Part shown: positions 46,433 through 60,422 of the stretch, piece after piece
How positions within the stretch are numbered: position 1 is the first letter of the stretch
Layout of the letters: each line of letters starts with the position of its first letter
Source: Tetranychus cinnabarinus
Lineage: Eukaryota > Arthropoda > Arachnida > Trombidiformes > Tetranychidae
Length of the DNA: 64,000 nt
Direction: 5' to 3'
NCBI GenBank assembly: GCA_022266195.1
Contig: WHVY01000001.1
Span: forward strand, 1,736,001 to 1,800,000
Program-made: the position numbers and the translations under genes
Notes under the pieces: model-generated
The model's input: only the letters and a program-made list of their open reading frames with translations
Database searches by the model: none
What the model was told of the DNA's origin: nothing

Positions 46433-49400
46433 AATAAAAATATTCCCAAAATTTTTGTTCGTGAATATGAATAACGCATAGCTCCACCCCAAAATACCAA
46501 TCAAATTATCTGGTTAATCAACCATGATGAGGATGAAGATGAGAGAAAGAGCTAGAGAGAGAGAGATGAAAAGGTAAAAAATTGTGTGAGAATGAAAAAT
46601 ATGTTGAAAACCGGACTTGATAAATACCACATCAGCATCAATCTTTAATTCTGATTCAAGGTTTGTTCAGAAATGCTTTTTTCTCTCTCTTCTCCTTTTC
46701 TCCTTCAGAACTTTTTTCATTCTTGAATCTTTTTCTTTTCTTTCATGGCCTAGCCTTGTCAAAATGCTTTTCCTACTTTCTTGGTCTTTCCCTCCTTCTC
46801 TTGGTTGGTCCCTCACCATGCCAGTCATCATCATCAGCATCATCATCACGTTGGTTGTTGACCTGTTAGGAGAGAGAGATCATAAAACCTGTTGCTTAGT
46901 GTCTATTCTGTTGTTTATTTGCCCTTTTTTGGGACTTTTTTTTCTTCTTCTTCTTCTTACCTTATCCTATCTTTATCATGAAAAATATGAAACATGAAAA
47001 GAAGACAAATCATCAATGAGGAAATAATAATCTTCCCCTTTTCAAATGCTCACTAGCTTCAAGATCTTTCACTGTATTTACACAGAAACCATCCTTTAAT
47101 GTTGTCGTTAAATGTCACTGATCAGCCTTTTTTGTATTTTTTGCTACTGATTGTTTCAATTGTGACTTTACAATTGTTTCAGTCTCCTCCTTTGTCATCA
47201 CAAAGATCATCATCAAAATGATCATCAAAATCATTGTTCCTCCGCAAAAATTCAAAACTGGATGAACCTAGAATGGAGAAGAAGAAAAAAGCTTGAAATT
47301 ATCATTTAAAATCATTTTCACTCCATTCTTATCATTGATTTGCACTTGACTTGAGACTATGGTAAAAACTGGTTAATCACAATAAAAGCCATAAATGTTT
47401 CAAGCGTTAATCTGTTGATTAAATAAAACCAATTCAAACCTTTTACCAACAAATTGACCACTAAACGGATTCAAGAGTCAAGTCAAGCCTTTCGCATTTG
47501 AATTTTGCCTTATCAAGCCAATAATTCAACAATATATTAATAGGATTTATTATTGATATGATAAGATAATAAGGTCAATAAGTAAAGGTCAGTTAATGGA
47601 CAAAATATCAACTCAATACTATCCTCAATTTTTAACCAACAACCAATCAAATTAGGTCAATTGAAGTTGGTTAAAAATTATTTCCAACCATTCAATTGTT
47701 AGCATCAATCTATGCAATGAATCAACAATGGAAATCTTTTCTGTTGTTAATTTAAATAACTTTGCTTACAATTTCCACTTAATCATCATCAATTCTTATG
47801 ATCAATCTTGAAAAAACTTGCGAAAAATTCCATTAACAATTGAATAGATTACAAGGTGCTAATAAAGATATTCAATACTAAATGGAAATAATCAAATTAC
47901 ATTTGATTACTTTGTGTATTTTGAAATTCAACCTTTCTGTTCCCAACAAAATCGTGGTTTTTCATTTTCTCAGAAAAATAACCATTAAGAATATTAGTAA
48001 TGATTAGAACACTAATTGACGGAAATACTTAGCTAATTTTTATATTAATTATCATCTAAAATTACAAGCAGCTTTGAAAAAAATCATTAAAACTATCTTC
48101 CTTGATCAGTTTTGTGTGTTGCAGGATAAATTTGATTCAGACAAATGAAACTTCTACCAATACTGGTTTAGGTAAAACAATAAAGGTAAAAGCAATTCAT
48201 TTTGCAAGCAAATTAGATCAATAATCTGCAGATAATTTACTGATTTAGAGCTGAATAATAGGAAGAAGACAAACAATTTAACCACAAAATCGGGTTGTAA
48301 TGGTTTGTGACAAAAGTGATTTAGATCTTTTACAATTTTACAATCAAAAGTGTTATTTATAAACCTTGTATCGTTAAAATAACGTTTTCACTTTGATTTA
48401 CTTTGGTTCCGTCTTTTTATGTTTACCTTTAACAGGCTTTAGCAGTGGCGTAAATTGTCGTCAATGAATCAGAATCAGGAACTTAATCAAACAACCAATA
48501 ATGCAAGGTATTTGGCTCGTATTTACCAACAGTGTCAACAATGGATTCGTTGAAATCTTAAATTCAGCTCATGAGATAGATGTGAGTTCAACAATTCGCC
48601 ATGAACTTTCCAGCATAGACTTGCAATTTCCAAGTTGCTGTTCTTTTGCAAATATTAGGCTATTCCTGGATCTGAAATGAGAATGGAAACAAAACAATTA
48701 GAAACAGACATTATAATTGTCACCTTAAATGAAATACATGACAATTAAAACTGCAGCTAGATTATAGTAGCCAAATTAATGTTAGATCAAATTAGACAAA
48801 GTGAAAAGCCACTATTATCAACGGTTACCATCATTTTAGTTGCATCAATATTAGGTTTGTAACACTGTTTTTTTACGTGAAATAGATACTCTACTCCCAA
48901 CTGATGTGATTAGTTTACAATAATGTAGCAATTAGCAGCGAAAAGTCAATCGTAGTTGATTTTGTTTTATAACACCTAAGACTAATTATGAGAGTTGATG
49001 TGAATATACATATATGTATATTTATACGTTATCATATTTTCCATGTTTGCTTATTGAGATGAACATAATTAATGTTTACTTGTTGTTTTGTTGGGTTTGC
49101 TGTTATGTCTTTGCTGTTTATTATTGCTTATCATCGAATTTCTGAAAGAGATTTCACCATTTCTAACCGGAAATGTAACAAAAACGGTTATTAATTTACC
49201 AAGAATGAAAATCAATGTTATCCAGTGGTATTCAAACGGTGAGAAGAAATCATGAGGATCAGTCTGAATTGAGGAAAGGCTGATTGTAATATTTTGGAGG
49301 TTAACAGGAAAACTGTGTTTAATAATGATGAGGAGGATGATGATTAATATTATGATGATTAGGTTAGACTATCAGGGAGAGAGAGAGGAAGAGAGGGAGA

Positions 49401-51850
49401 AAAGAGGAAGACAGAGAGAGTGACAGAAAAGCACAAATGCAGAAGTAGAGTGAGGAAAAAAACACACAGAAAAATAACAGTTGAAGCGAGGGACGCCATA
49501 TTTATGCAGCACACATTTGTAACAGAAAGACTGGTAGATTTGTTGACCGTCAAAAAAAGAGGGTAAATCAAAAGCCGTTAACTGTTGGGTTTCAAAAAAA
49601 AATGGTGACATCACTTGACAAAGAAGGTTAAAAATTGAAGTGAAACTGAAAAAATGGCAGATAAATTGTCTAATGTCTAAATTTGCTTTTAACTAAACAT
49701 GGCGAGTGATGATTAAAATGGTTCAACTTTCATCAGAAAACCTTTTCGCTCTCATTTTCATTTCTTTTGTTTTCTGGTTTTCTTATCTTTTTATTTTCGC
49801 TCCAATTTTTAGGTTTTGTTTAGTTTTTCTGGTTTTCTGGTTAACTTTGGACTAGATAATATTAACATGGGAATGATGTAAGTGGGGTTAATGTACAGTT
49901 AAAACATAAACTATGAGTGTTTTAATGGTCTGAGAAATTGTTACAATTGTTTTTGCTGTTGTTACTTTTGAGCTACTGTTGATTGCTTACTAATCAAGAC
50001 AAAACCAGCAAGACTATTGAAAAGTGATTTGGAAATTTGTGTTTTTGCTTGTTAGAAGCTGAAAATTGATTGGAACCAGTTAGATGGGCCATTGGGTTGC
50101 CAAATCAACAATCAACATGATTGTGAGTGTTGAACACATTTCCAAATGATGTAGATCACTCGTTTGCTTTCACTTTTAGCCATTTCTTTGCTTTCGAAAT
50201 TTTCTTTTCTGTTTTCGCCTTCTTCTTCATCTTCTTGCAATTATTTTGGCCATTCATCAGCATCTTTTTCACTCTTATCTTGTCTTCACTCTCTAACACA
50301 ATAAACAAATGATTTTGGTTCAATTTGGGTTATTTTTGTTAACAATTTTGCTTGGAAATAAGCCAATAGTCAGAGAATTGTTTATAGCTAAATGTACATC
50401 CAAACCATTTAGATGCTGTTGCAGTTGAACACTTTTTTGCTGCTTCTCCATTCAACTTTCATCTTCACTTGATTAGAGTTTGATTTAAATGATGAAATCA
50501 ACCATTATACTCAATTTAATTCAAATCAACCTTTCACTGACTAACAAAAAGTGTATTCAAACAGTCGATCAGAATCTGCAGTAAACTTTTTTCTCTTAAA
50601 CTCTTATTCAGTAAAACCTTGCTATTAAAAAAGGTTAACAATCAGCTTGAATCTTGTTTCACTTTTTAATCAGCTACATTTGAAATAAGCTGAAGGGCGA
50701 TAAAACAATGAGCTTACATTTTTAAGATCATTTGTTGATGGTTAACTAAATTAAAACGATTAAAAGTGGATAATTGTTGACTTTCTTTCTTCAAACTGGA
50801 CGGTGAGATTTATGAAGATTAACCTTGTTATAATTATTTATGGTCAACAGTAATGTTGAGGAATAAGGAAACAAGATTATTAAAAATTGGTTTAACTGTT
50901 CAATGAATGGATTTGCTTTTATCATGATTGATAATAAAATCAATTGTGATACGTAATATAAAGCTAAAAAAGATGCAAATAAGGTTAACAGAAATAAACA
51001 GTTGGTTAATGATTTCAATTAAAACACACACATATACAAAAATATAGACATTAGATTCATTTATCAGCAGTGATTCTTTATACTTTTTTGTTTAGTGTAA
51101 AAACTGGTACTAGCAATGCGACAATCAAATGGTTAATTAGTTTGCTTATACGTAAAATAGTTGGCAAGAAAAGTGCAATGAATCAATTTGATTATCAACA
51201 GCGGGAAGTAAAAACGCTGTCTAGTTGAAATCGAAAGTAATAGGAAAAGTTGAAAATAAATGGCATCAAATTGTCAAACGTTGAATATTGACGTTTAATC
51301 AGCCAATCCATTGAAGAACAAGAATCAAGTTTTTTTTCCATTATTGACCGACATATTTTGTGTGTTGGAAAAAAATTGTTTAGCCACCAAATTGTTCAAC
51401 TTTTGGGTTTAGGAATGCCAATTTGATGCGGTTTGTTGTCAATATGTTGATTGTTGAAGAATTGAAAGAAAGTTGAATGTTGAGTCGCGAGAGAAACAAA
51501 ATTGAGTTATATGGCAAGTTTAAATGAAGAGAGAGTTTGTTATCATCGAGAAATATCCACTGATGGAGGTGAAAAAAGGTGATAGCAGCTTAAGAAGAGC
51601 GATAAAAAACATGGAGATGTTAACCTGTTTCTCCAGCGCCACATTTTTGTTGCTCCTTATCAAAGTAGAGGAATGTTTTTAAGGTCAATTTCAGGGTTGA
51701 CCTCACAGACTTGAAAATCTTGCTTTCCCGAATGGTAAAGAAAGAAACGCCAAAAGAAAGAAAACCATTAATCCTTAAAGATGATCAACATATTCCTCAA
51801 GACTTCAGCACTTGACTAGCCTCTTCACATTCTATCATCTTTTACCTTAC

Positions 51851-52113
51851 CTTTCCTCTTTAAGAAGCGAAAGAAAGAACAAAAAAAATGGCGAAAGAGA
51901 AGAAGATGGAAGAAAGAAGATTAGAGAAGAAGAAGAAAGTAGTAGAAGAATGATGATGAAGATGATGGCGATGAAGATGATGAAGATGATGAAGAGGGAA
52001 AAAAGCAAGAAAAGGAATTTTGACTGGAGAAAGAAAGGGAAATACTTTTAACGAAAGAGGATTAAAAGAAAGAGAAGATTATAAGAGAAAGATGATGAAA
52101 AGGAAGAATCAGT
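51851..52113. repeat. Purine-rich (GA/GAT) block
   Basis: About 260 bp of nearly uninterrupted A and G on the plus strand with GAAGAT and GATGAA units in the middle, about 0.9 kb upstream of the innexin start. No coding sense is inferred. Confidence 0.7.
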
Positions 52114-52994
52114 AAGAGAAATGTCAGTTTCTTTCTGCTTACTTTACTTCTTTGCGCAGCTTCCAACTCAATGTGCTCATGCGTTCTGAACTTTTTTCGG
52201 CCATTTTTTGCTTTTGGGGGCGCCACTAGTAAGTCTCTTTTCGCCTTTCTTTATGTTCCTTACTTTGCCATTCAGGTTCCTTCAGGTTTCAATTCAAGAA
52301 CGATCCTTTATACCAACACTTTGTGTGTTCAATTTTTATCTGTACATGAAACATGAATTTTTTTGAGTGTCGTTTAAATGAACTCTCCGATTCCTTTTTT
52401 GTTTAATGTCTCTACCAAAATATGATCAACACCATCATCCACAATAAATTATCCGGAATATTCAAAGCGATTACCATACATTTGAAAAATAATTGTGTTA
52501 CCAATCCTGGATCACTTTCTTCTTCCCCTCTCCGATTTTCATCGTCTTCATCAGTTTCTTTTACTTATCATCAAAGTTTCGCGTGGCGACCCAATTTCTT
52601 TTTATAATAATTAACAAAGTGAAACAAAAAAAAAATTTCAAAATCAACTAATAACTTATCTATAATTTCTAATTTATTACAACTTCTCCTTTTTTATACA
52701 ATTTTCAATTCAACACTATTTCTCACTCTCTTTTTATTTGATATTGATACTATTGTATACTACATTCTATAACTTTCACCACAATACCGACAATCTTTTA
52801 TACATCAAAACCACTCTTTTCTCTCTTTTGTTTCTTGCTTTGTGTGTCTCTTTTTTTTCATTAATTATTCATACTCTTAAATCAATTACCTTGTCAAAGC
52901 CAGCGCTTGGGTAAACCTATTTTGTTTCACTTGTAACCCCCAATGCTACACCATTCAGTGCTTGTGTTAACGTTCTAAATGATATGTGAGCGAT

Positions 52995-54662
52995 ATGCCC
53001 GTTAATTGGCCCACAACCGGCCGCACGCCCGGCTCTGCTATGGAATACGTTCGACAGTTAAAAGCATTGACTACCTTTTCATCCCTTTTTGAATTCAATG
53101 CGAATCAAATACGCGTTGATAATATTGTTTTTAAGTTACACTCAACAGTGACTGTACTCATACTCTTAGTTGGAACCATGTTTGTTTCTATGAGACAATA
53201 TTTTGGTGAACCAATAGAATGTATGAACGGTGGGAGAAGTGATATTCAAATTGCCACAATCCAACATTATTGTTGGCTTGAAGCTACATTCTCCGTCCCC
53301 GGACCCAAAACCGAATATGCTGGAGTCCATCACGCCTATCCAGGTATAAAGACACAAGGACCTAATGATAAGAAGGTCTACCATAAATACTACCAATGGG
53401 TTTACTTCGTTTTAATAATACAAGTAAGTTAATCATATGTCTCTATAATTCTTATTGAAGATTTCATTATTATTCGCAATTTTCAGTGTTTCGTGTTTGT
53501 GAAAGGCCTTGTGTTATTCACATGTTTGAAATCATTCAATATCATGTTTCTCTGTCTCTTGCATCTTTATTCAGCTTTCTCGTGAAGGTTTGATAATGAG
53601 TCTAGATGTGGGAGCTCACTCTTTTTGAACATGTTTTATTAATTGATTCTCTGTTTTTTAACCTTTAACTTCTAGGCTATACTGTTTTATGTCCCACGGT
53701 ATATATGGAAAGCAAAGGAAGCCAAAAGGATTCGTACTTTAATTAGCGAGCTTAAGCAGCAACATATACTTGAAAGAAATGAGTATGACCGCCAAAGACT
53801 AGTTCAGGATGTGGCTGATTCTCTGTTAATCAGTAATGACTACTTCTATCATTTCTTTATGTGCGAAGTGTTCTATATGATCCATCTTGTATGTCAAGTA
53901 TGGTTCACCAACATGTTCCTTGGTGGGGCCTTTTTATATCTCGGCCTGGAATGGCTATCATTTGCTCATGCATCTATAGACTATCGTTATGATCCTCTAA
54001 TTAGAGTGTTCCCTAGATTGACCAAGTGTAGTTTCCAGAAGTTTGGCTTCTCTGGTACAATAGAGACAATCGATACTCTGTGCTTCTTACCGTTGAACAT
54101 TGTCAACGAAAAGATTTATGTTGTCCTTTGGTTCTGGTTTCTATTTCTATTTATCGTCACCGGTTCCTACTTGGTCTATCGTATTGTACTGATGGTTTTA
54201 CCAGCAGCTAGGTATCGAAGATTACAAGCCATGGCTCCAAGTACAGACAAGAAATGTCTTAAAAGGTTGTCAAGCCGAGCGGGCAATTGGTTCATCCTTC
54301 AATTCCTCGCAAACAATATGAAACCCTCACACTTCCGTGATCTCATTGATGAAGTGATGAAAGCACATTTTGACCAGGCCGGCAAACCACTATATAAAAG
54401 TAATAAGCTTGGTAAAGCAATTCAGAATGGCTTATCATCTGTGACTCCCTCTGCTCCAAAAAACTCAGGTAAACCTGATAAAAAGACGAAAAAGTTCGGA
54501 GATAAGAAGGGTGGACTGGACATTGGTTTTAACGCACCCAGTGCTCCGAATCCGGGGTTTGTTGTAAAGCGTGATCCACCCTCTGGACATTCAGGTGACT
54601 CAGATGATTGGGTCGGCCTGGGAAGTGGTACTGAAGATCCCCTTAATGATAATTGGCCTTAA
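52995..54662 (+). CDS. Innexin gap-junction protein, two coding exons, 471 aa
   Basis: Innexins form intercellular channels and hemichannels in the plasma membrane. Exons: 52995-53423 and 53676-54662, with a phase-0 intron 53424-53675 (GTAAGT donor, TTCTAG acceptor). The family signature YYQWV stands just before TM2, at the end of exon 1. TM1 lies near residues 32-55. The first extracellular loop has the paired cysteines of IECMNG and HYCWLEATF. The second has KCSF...FGFSGTIE...DTLCFLPLNIVNEKIY, an almost invariant innexin segment, followed by TM4. The C-terminal tail of about 100 residues is Lys/Ser/Pro-rich with an acidic end. ATG 52995 is the first Met after an in-frame TGA at 52980. A Met at 53040, nearer the usual innexin start, is an alternative. 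AATAAA lies at 54723-54728. Confidence 0.95.
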
Positions 54663-54722
54663 TGCTGATGCAACGTTTAATATCCAATTTATAAAGCTTT
54701 TTACAACAATTAATACAACTTT

Positions 54723-54728
54723 AATAAA
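54723..54728 (+). terminator. Poly(A) signal, innexin
   Basis: AATAAA about 60 bp past the stop codon. A second AATAAA near 55189 could give a longer 3' UTR. Confidence 0.5.
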
Positions 54729-55569
54729 TTTCTACATCACCTCTGTCATCACCATCTCAATCATCTTCATCATCAAATTCAAACCTTCATTCTCATCTCT
54801 CTCCTCATTCACATTTTACATGGTTTTAAACATCATCCACGCAACCATGGTTTACCAATCGCGAGTTCAGGAATCCAAATAGGATGTGTGTCTTTTTTAT
54901 GTAAATAATTCAATTGTGGTCATCATTGCTTCTGTTTTTTTAAAAATCACCAGGATTAATTTTTACACCGTACTGTATACATTACTCATGAATCATGTAA
55001 ACAAACACTCTTCCTATCCATCTCCATTGTCTTCTCCACTTTAAAAGACAACATTTGATCTGGACATTTGAACGAATGATGGAAAACAATTTAGAAAGCA
55101 TTTATGTGACCAATACCTCTCTCTCTTCTTCTCTGCATCTCGAATCATGTATACAATGCATACACACAACAAGCACACCTTTTGCAACAATAAAAAAAAC
55201 AATTATAAATGCAACTCAATAATCCTCATCAAGGTATACCGAAGACGACGTTGACTACTTCTACAATTAATTTATAGAAACTTTCCTTATGCTTTTAACC
55301 TCCTCTTTAATTGCCAACGGACACCATCAAGGGTGAACTCAACCAAAATCAAAGATGTTTTTCAATATCTAAATTCATTTTTCAATATTAAAAACACTTT
55401 GAATTTAGTATTTTTTGTTGTCCCTTTTCTTTAAAACCTTACACACACACAACACTCAAATTCACTTGCCTCATCCACTCTCTTTGTTTAATTTCAAGTT
55501 AGTGGAATGTATTAATACAGTGCTCGTCACCTTTAATTTATCCACCTTTTCAATTTTTACCTATTTTAT

Positions 55570-56220
55570 TTGGTAGTGAGAATTTTTTCAGTTTTTCTTC
55601 TCTTTCTTTATCATCTTTACTCACTCCATCCGCCATTTCCTTTCCTTGCCTTTTCTTTCTTCTCTTACAGGTTCCTCACTCTTATTTGTGTTCTTTACTC
55701 TCTTTTTTTCTTTTTCTTTCTTTTTTTCTTCGATACTTTTCTTTCCCATCATCTTCCCATCGTCTCTCTCCCCTTCTCTCTCTTTTCCTCTTTAAGAAGA
55801 AGACTGGAAGAGAAAAATAGAGCCAAGCCCTCTAACCCAAGCTAAGAGCCAGAATAACCACCCTTCGAGAAGAAGTAGAAGAAAACATTTCTAAACTTTC
55901 TTAACAAACTTCTAAATCCGGTTTTTCGCAGAAAAAAAACACAACCTTTTCTTCTCTCCCTCTCTGTTTTTTCCTATTCTTTTTCTTGAATTCCTGTCTC
56001 TATTTGCGACCAAGTAAAATTAGCTCATTTTTGTTTTGGTGTGTTAGGCCGAGAGACTAAATTTAAGTCGAGAAAAGCAGAAAATTGTTGTCTATCTCTT
56101 TCCCATCTCTATCCTCGTCACCCAGCATCCTTCATCCTCTTCATCCTTCCTTTTCATCCCTTTCTCTCTCTCAATCTGCCTCCTCTTTTTTCCCTTCTCT
56201 GACAAATCACAATCTCTTTT
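55570..56220. repeat. Pyrimidine-rich block
   Basis: A long CT-rich region on the plus strand with TTCTTTC and CTCTCTC units, broken by a short purine-rich interval around 55795-55920. It is complementary in character to the purine block on the other side of the innexin. Confidence 0.65.
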
Positions 56221-57144
56221 GCTACAACTTCGTCCACTTTTTTTACTAAAACAAAATCAATTACAAAAAATAATACAATTGTCGGTCAATTTATACATGT
56301 AATGAATAAATGAAACACAAAAAAAACATAAAATTGCTTATAAAAAAGATGAACATAGCATGAAGAGAAACATTTAAAAGATTGTCTCGCATTTATTTAC
56401 CTTCGCGTTCAAATATTTAACCGAATAATTTTTACCTTCATTTCTCAATTAATTGAACAGTCTCTTAGCGACATCAATGTTTTGTATTATAATACATTTT
56501 TACGTGTTTTACTTTTCTAATCTAACATTAATTTATTCATCTCAAAGTTACTATCAAAGAGCGTCAAACATTCCGGAAAGATGATATAAACTGTTGATTG
56601 AATGATAAGGTGATCAGGCGTAACAATTAACTAAACAACAATTTATATTTTACATGTTTAGTAAGAAAGGAAGAAAGAAAAGTAAAAATCTAATGAATAC
56701 AAATAATTATTTTCTGTTCCTTCCCTCAACAGACTCATAAGTTTTGAGTAAAATTTTGGTTACCATTGGACCGCAACCCAAAAGCTTGTAAACATATGTG
56801 AACCAAAGACCAGGACTTAACAAAGCAAAGGAGCAGGACAAAGATGAACACAAAAGGAAGGTAACAACACAACGAGGACTCAACTTTCCACCTTGAAGTT
56901 AGGAGCAGAAAAAAAGCGACAAAATGGCTTCACCAGTACCTTCAACAGACTTACATAGAGCACAATCAACTGATATCAATCTAAATTATTAATTTTAACG
57001 GCAGTTGAATAACAGAGATGGTGATATTAATCAAGATGAAAATGTACAGACTTTGGGTTATTGTTGTATGTCAATGTGCAAAGACTGTTTTTTTCATGTT
57101 GATAGTTGTTTTTTTTGAATGAAAAAGCTGCTGATACTATTAGC

Positions 57145-57204
57145 GATGCTGATGGTGATGTTGATGGCGATGTTGATGGTTATGGTGATGGTGATGTTGA
57201 TGGA
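57145..57204. repeat. Hexameric GATGNT minisatellite
   Basis: About ten diverged copies of a GATGTT/GATGGT/GATGGC unit in 60 bp. The phase is kept throughout, so it arose by tandem expansion. Confidence 0.75.
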
Positions 57205-58438
57205 GGAGGAAGAGGGTGGGAAGATTGAATAAGTAAAAGTAACATTCATCCGTAACGTAATTTAAAACGGCTGGAAAGGAAAGCAACATCAAAAATTGTC
57301 ATCATTTACTTTAAATGGTTCCTCAGAGTTTTCTGATTGTTACCAGATTGTCTTTTCAAAGTCACTTCAATTTTAACCATTTAATTAAAACGCTTAATAC
57401 ACTTTATTTTAGCCATAATTAAAGTCTATTTACATTTTTATTATTCAAATTGTTAATGTAAAATGATCGTGTTGTTTCATCTTTCTTCATGGTTTATGGA
57501 ATCAATTTGGTTCTTTAAAATTTACTAATTTTCATTTTATCATTGCTTCTTTCTTCCTATTGATTGATTGTTTTACCCGATTTGATTGTACAAAATTTCC
57601 GGCTACTTTGCTCAAAGGTAAGGTTGTGTAGTAAAAATTTATTTATTATTGAAAGAGTAAAGGAAAAAGGCCTTTTGTTGTTTAGTAAATTTTGTTTTCA
57701 TCTTTCAGTCATGTGAAACTTGAAAGGTAAAAGCTCAAGACGTTTTCAACTTTTCTTGCTTTTTGTTGATAAAGAAACCTGAGATTACATTATAACTTGA
57801 AGTAAACCCATTAGACGATTCAAAATGAACACCTTTACTTTTTTTCCTGGTATAAAGCATGTTGTGTTGTGTCTTTTGTATTGAAAGTTGGTTAAACCTA
57901 ATTTCATTAAATCTTGAATAACCAAATGACTTAAATGTACAATTTATGTATCAATAAATGTATCAATTTTATCAAATTTATACATGAATGCAAATGAGAC
58001 ACAATCTCCCAGGTTGGGTTTGTTGGGCAACCAAAAGTGAAACAAACTTCGAGACTGTCCAACTGAACCTAGAAACCACTTGGAGACCTAAACAAAATAC
58101 AAAACAAACATTTCCATCAATTGTAAAGTTTGATTATAAAAAAAATCGTGTTGCCGCTTATAATTGAATTTGTGAAAATTTACCTAAATTTTAACAATTT
58201 AGTTATCAAATGACACAGTGAACATCAAATGCTTCATTGTTTTAAACTCAAGATGGAATCAAAGTGATTAATGTTTGATTTAAAAGGTGATATTCAAATT
58301 GGGACAAGAAAAATTTGACCATTTGTAAATGGAAACCAGTTTTAATGGTTAAAAATATGGTCAAATTTTGTGATCTCAGCGCAAGTCTTTAGCTTTTTAT
58401 CTTGGATGACGGAAGCTGAATAACATCAATTTTTCGTA

Positions 58439-60422
58439 ATGTCAACTACGACTACAACTGTACCATCTAACCAGGAAAAGCTGAGGGAATTGTTGAATGA
58501 AGAAAGACAGCGAAGTGAACAAAGAAAACAAAATTACAATCAGTTGAGAGATGAACAGGTTAAACTGCGAACAGATTATTTAGCCTTGCAATCGGAAATT
58601 AAAACTATCTTGGAAGAGACCAAAGTGTTGAAGAAGCAAAAAGAGGATGATCTGGAAGAAGCAAGGAAAAAGATTGAACAACAAAATCAACTAATTGAGA
58701 AGTTGAAACGTGAACTAGACCTTCGAGATCCTCGTTTGATTGAACAACAATTGACGCAAAAATTACGTGAACCATATTTAGAGTTAGAGAAGGAAAGAGA
58801 TGGCCTTTTACGGGAACGTGAACGACTTTTGGGTGATTTAAAATGTTCAAAACAAAAGGTTGAACACATTGAGAAGGAGATGATAGAGTCCATTGAAAGA
58901 GTCCGATTGAGTTATGAGGTTGCAAATGCGGCAATTCAAAAGGAAAAGGAAGAGTTGAAAGTTAAATTGTTGGAGATTACAAAGACTCCTGAAGGGCAAA
59001 AGATATCAATGTTAACTGAACAGGTTCAAAGTTTAAGTGTCAAGTTACGGAGTAAGGAGAAAGCATTGGAAGATGCAACTCGTCAATATACAAAGATTCA
59101 AAATAATATTGAACATCTTAGTCTGGAACAGGAGAAGACATTAGCAGAACATGAAAGGCAAATTGAAATGTTACGCACTCAATTGACAGCTTCTCGTGAA
59201 GATAATATTAAACTGGATGATATAGTTAAACATCTTCGCCGAGAGAAAGATAATTTAACCAGAGACATTAAACGTTTGGAGCGTGATCAAAGTCGCCATC
59301 AGGAACAATTATTACAACTGGAACAAGCGAAAAAGTATGTTAACTTGGGCCTGGATTACTTTTGTTTTAATTGCCTCCATTCATGGGTAATTGAAACCAA
59401 AACTAGTCAACATTTCCTTGTCTTGCCAGAATCAAATTTACCCTTTTATCCAATCAATTGCTATTTTTGATTGAATTCAACTGCTAATAGTTAGAATCGT
59501 GAATTAACTTCAGGCTATGTTATTGCTCTTGTTTTTGTTTTCATCAGCTTAATTGTGAATTTCAATTTCTTTTTAGATATTGTTGTAATTTCATTTCCTT
59601 CTTTGCTCTGATTTTTTTTCCTTCTCATCCAACAGAGTTTCATTGGAGCAACGGATAGTTGAATTGAATGAGGAAAAGAGTTCATTAAAACAAGAACTGG
59701 ACAATTTTAAACGGCTACTGGAAACAAATGGGGAACTTCGTATGAACCTGGAAAAAGAGGTAATGCTTCTGAAAGCCAAGATAGAATCGTACCAAAGCTT
59801 CCAGGAGGAAATTGATAGACTCAGGCGAAATCAGGCCAATTGTGCCGAAGAGTTGGATAAGGTGCGTGATGAGTTGGTTACTGCGTCAGCGATGAAAAAA
59901 GATTTAACCATTCAATTGCAGCGATCAGAGGAGGAATACAATCGGGTTAAGATGATTCTGGATGAAGAGAGGAGAGAAGTATTTGAATATAAGGTTGAAA
60001 GTGATAAAATAGTTAACAAATTGAAAAGTTGCCTGGAAGAGGAAAGAAATGAAATGAAAATTAGATTAGATAATTTAAATGATGAATGTAAAAGGAAACA
60101 CAAGGAAAGGGAAGAAATGAAGGTAAAATGTAAGCAATATGCAAGTTTAGTTGAAAAATTACAGGTAGAGGTTAAATCATTGAAAGATCAAGTTGAACAG
60201 TTGGAAAAATTGAGCAAAGAAATGGTTCCTCTGAAAGTATATAAAGAGTTGAAGAGACAATACAAGGAATTGAAGCGTCTATTGAATGATCTACCAACAT
60301 CAAGTCTAGTCAATTTATCTCACCAACAGCAACAATTAAATCAAAAACCTGCCTTATTTTCAGTCCAATCAAACCATTGTAAAGTTACTAAAACCCGAGA
60401 GAAACAAACGACAACTTCTTGA
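58439..60422 (+). CDS. Cep83: CEP83-like centriolar distal-appendage coiled-coil protein, two exons, 560 aa
   Basis: CEP83 (CCDC41) sits at distal appendages of the mother centriole and docks it to membrane at the start of cilium formation. Exons: 58439-59334 and 59636-60422. The phase-2 intron 59335-59635 has donor GTATGT and acceptor AACAG. Almost the whole chain is predicted coiled coil (Glu/Lys/Leu/Gln heptads). Similarity to human CEP83, judged from memory, is co-linear: the N-terminal segment EERQRSEQRKQNYNQL matches DERLRCEHHKANYQTL, the DPRLIEQQL...REP segment matches TPQKLELL...ETP, and the C-terminal VPLKVYKELKRQYKELKR matches VPFEDYTRLQKRLKDIQR. The protein is shorter than the human one (about 700). 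ATG 58439 follows an in-frame TAA. The intronic read-through of exon 1 ends at 59470 and is not used. ATTAAA occurs at 60506-60511. Confidence 0.78.

Larger units (their letters stand above)
44481..52994. other. Intergenic stretch upstream of the innexin
   Basis: It contains a 170-bp MITE (44936-45105), a possible small gene (45624-45776), a GAT microsatellite (46411-46432), GA- and CT-rich runs (46541-46850, 49371-49440), a 20-bp AT palindrome (49003-49022) and a purine-rich block (51851-52113). The 126-codon ORF at 46617-46997 is translated pyrimidine repeat. Innexin 5'-UTR exons may lie near the right end, but no donor-acceptor pair is convincing. Confidence 0.5.
54663..58438. other. Intergenic stretch between innexin and the CEP83-like gene
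   Basis: It contains the innexin 3' flank, a pyrimidine-rich block (55570-56220) and a GATG-type minisatellite (57145-57204). The 91-codon ORF at 55570 is translated pyrimidine repeat. No gene is supported. Confidence 0.55.

Noticed and set aside
46617..46997. 126-codon ORF with many Leu, Phe and Ile
   Set aside because: Translation of a long CT-rich tract; hydrophobicity is a by-product of composition.
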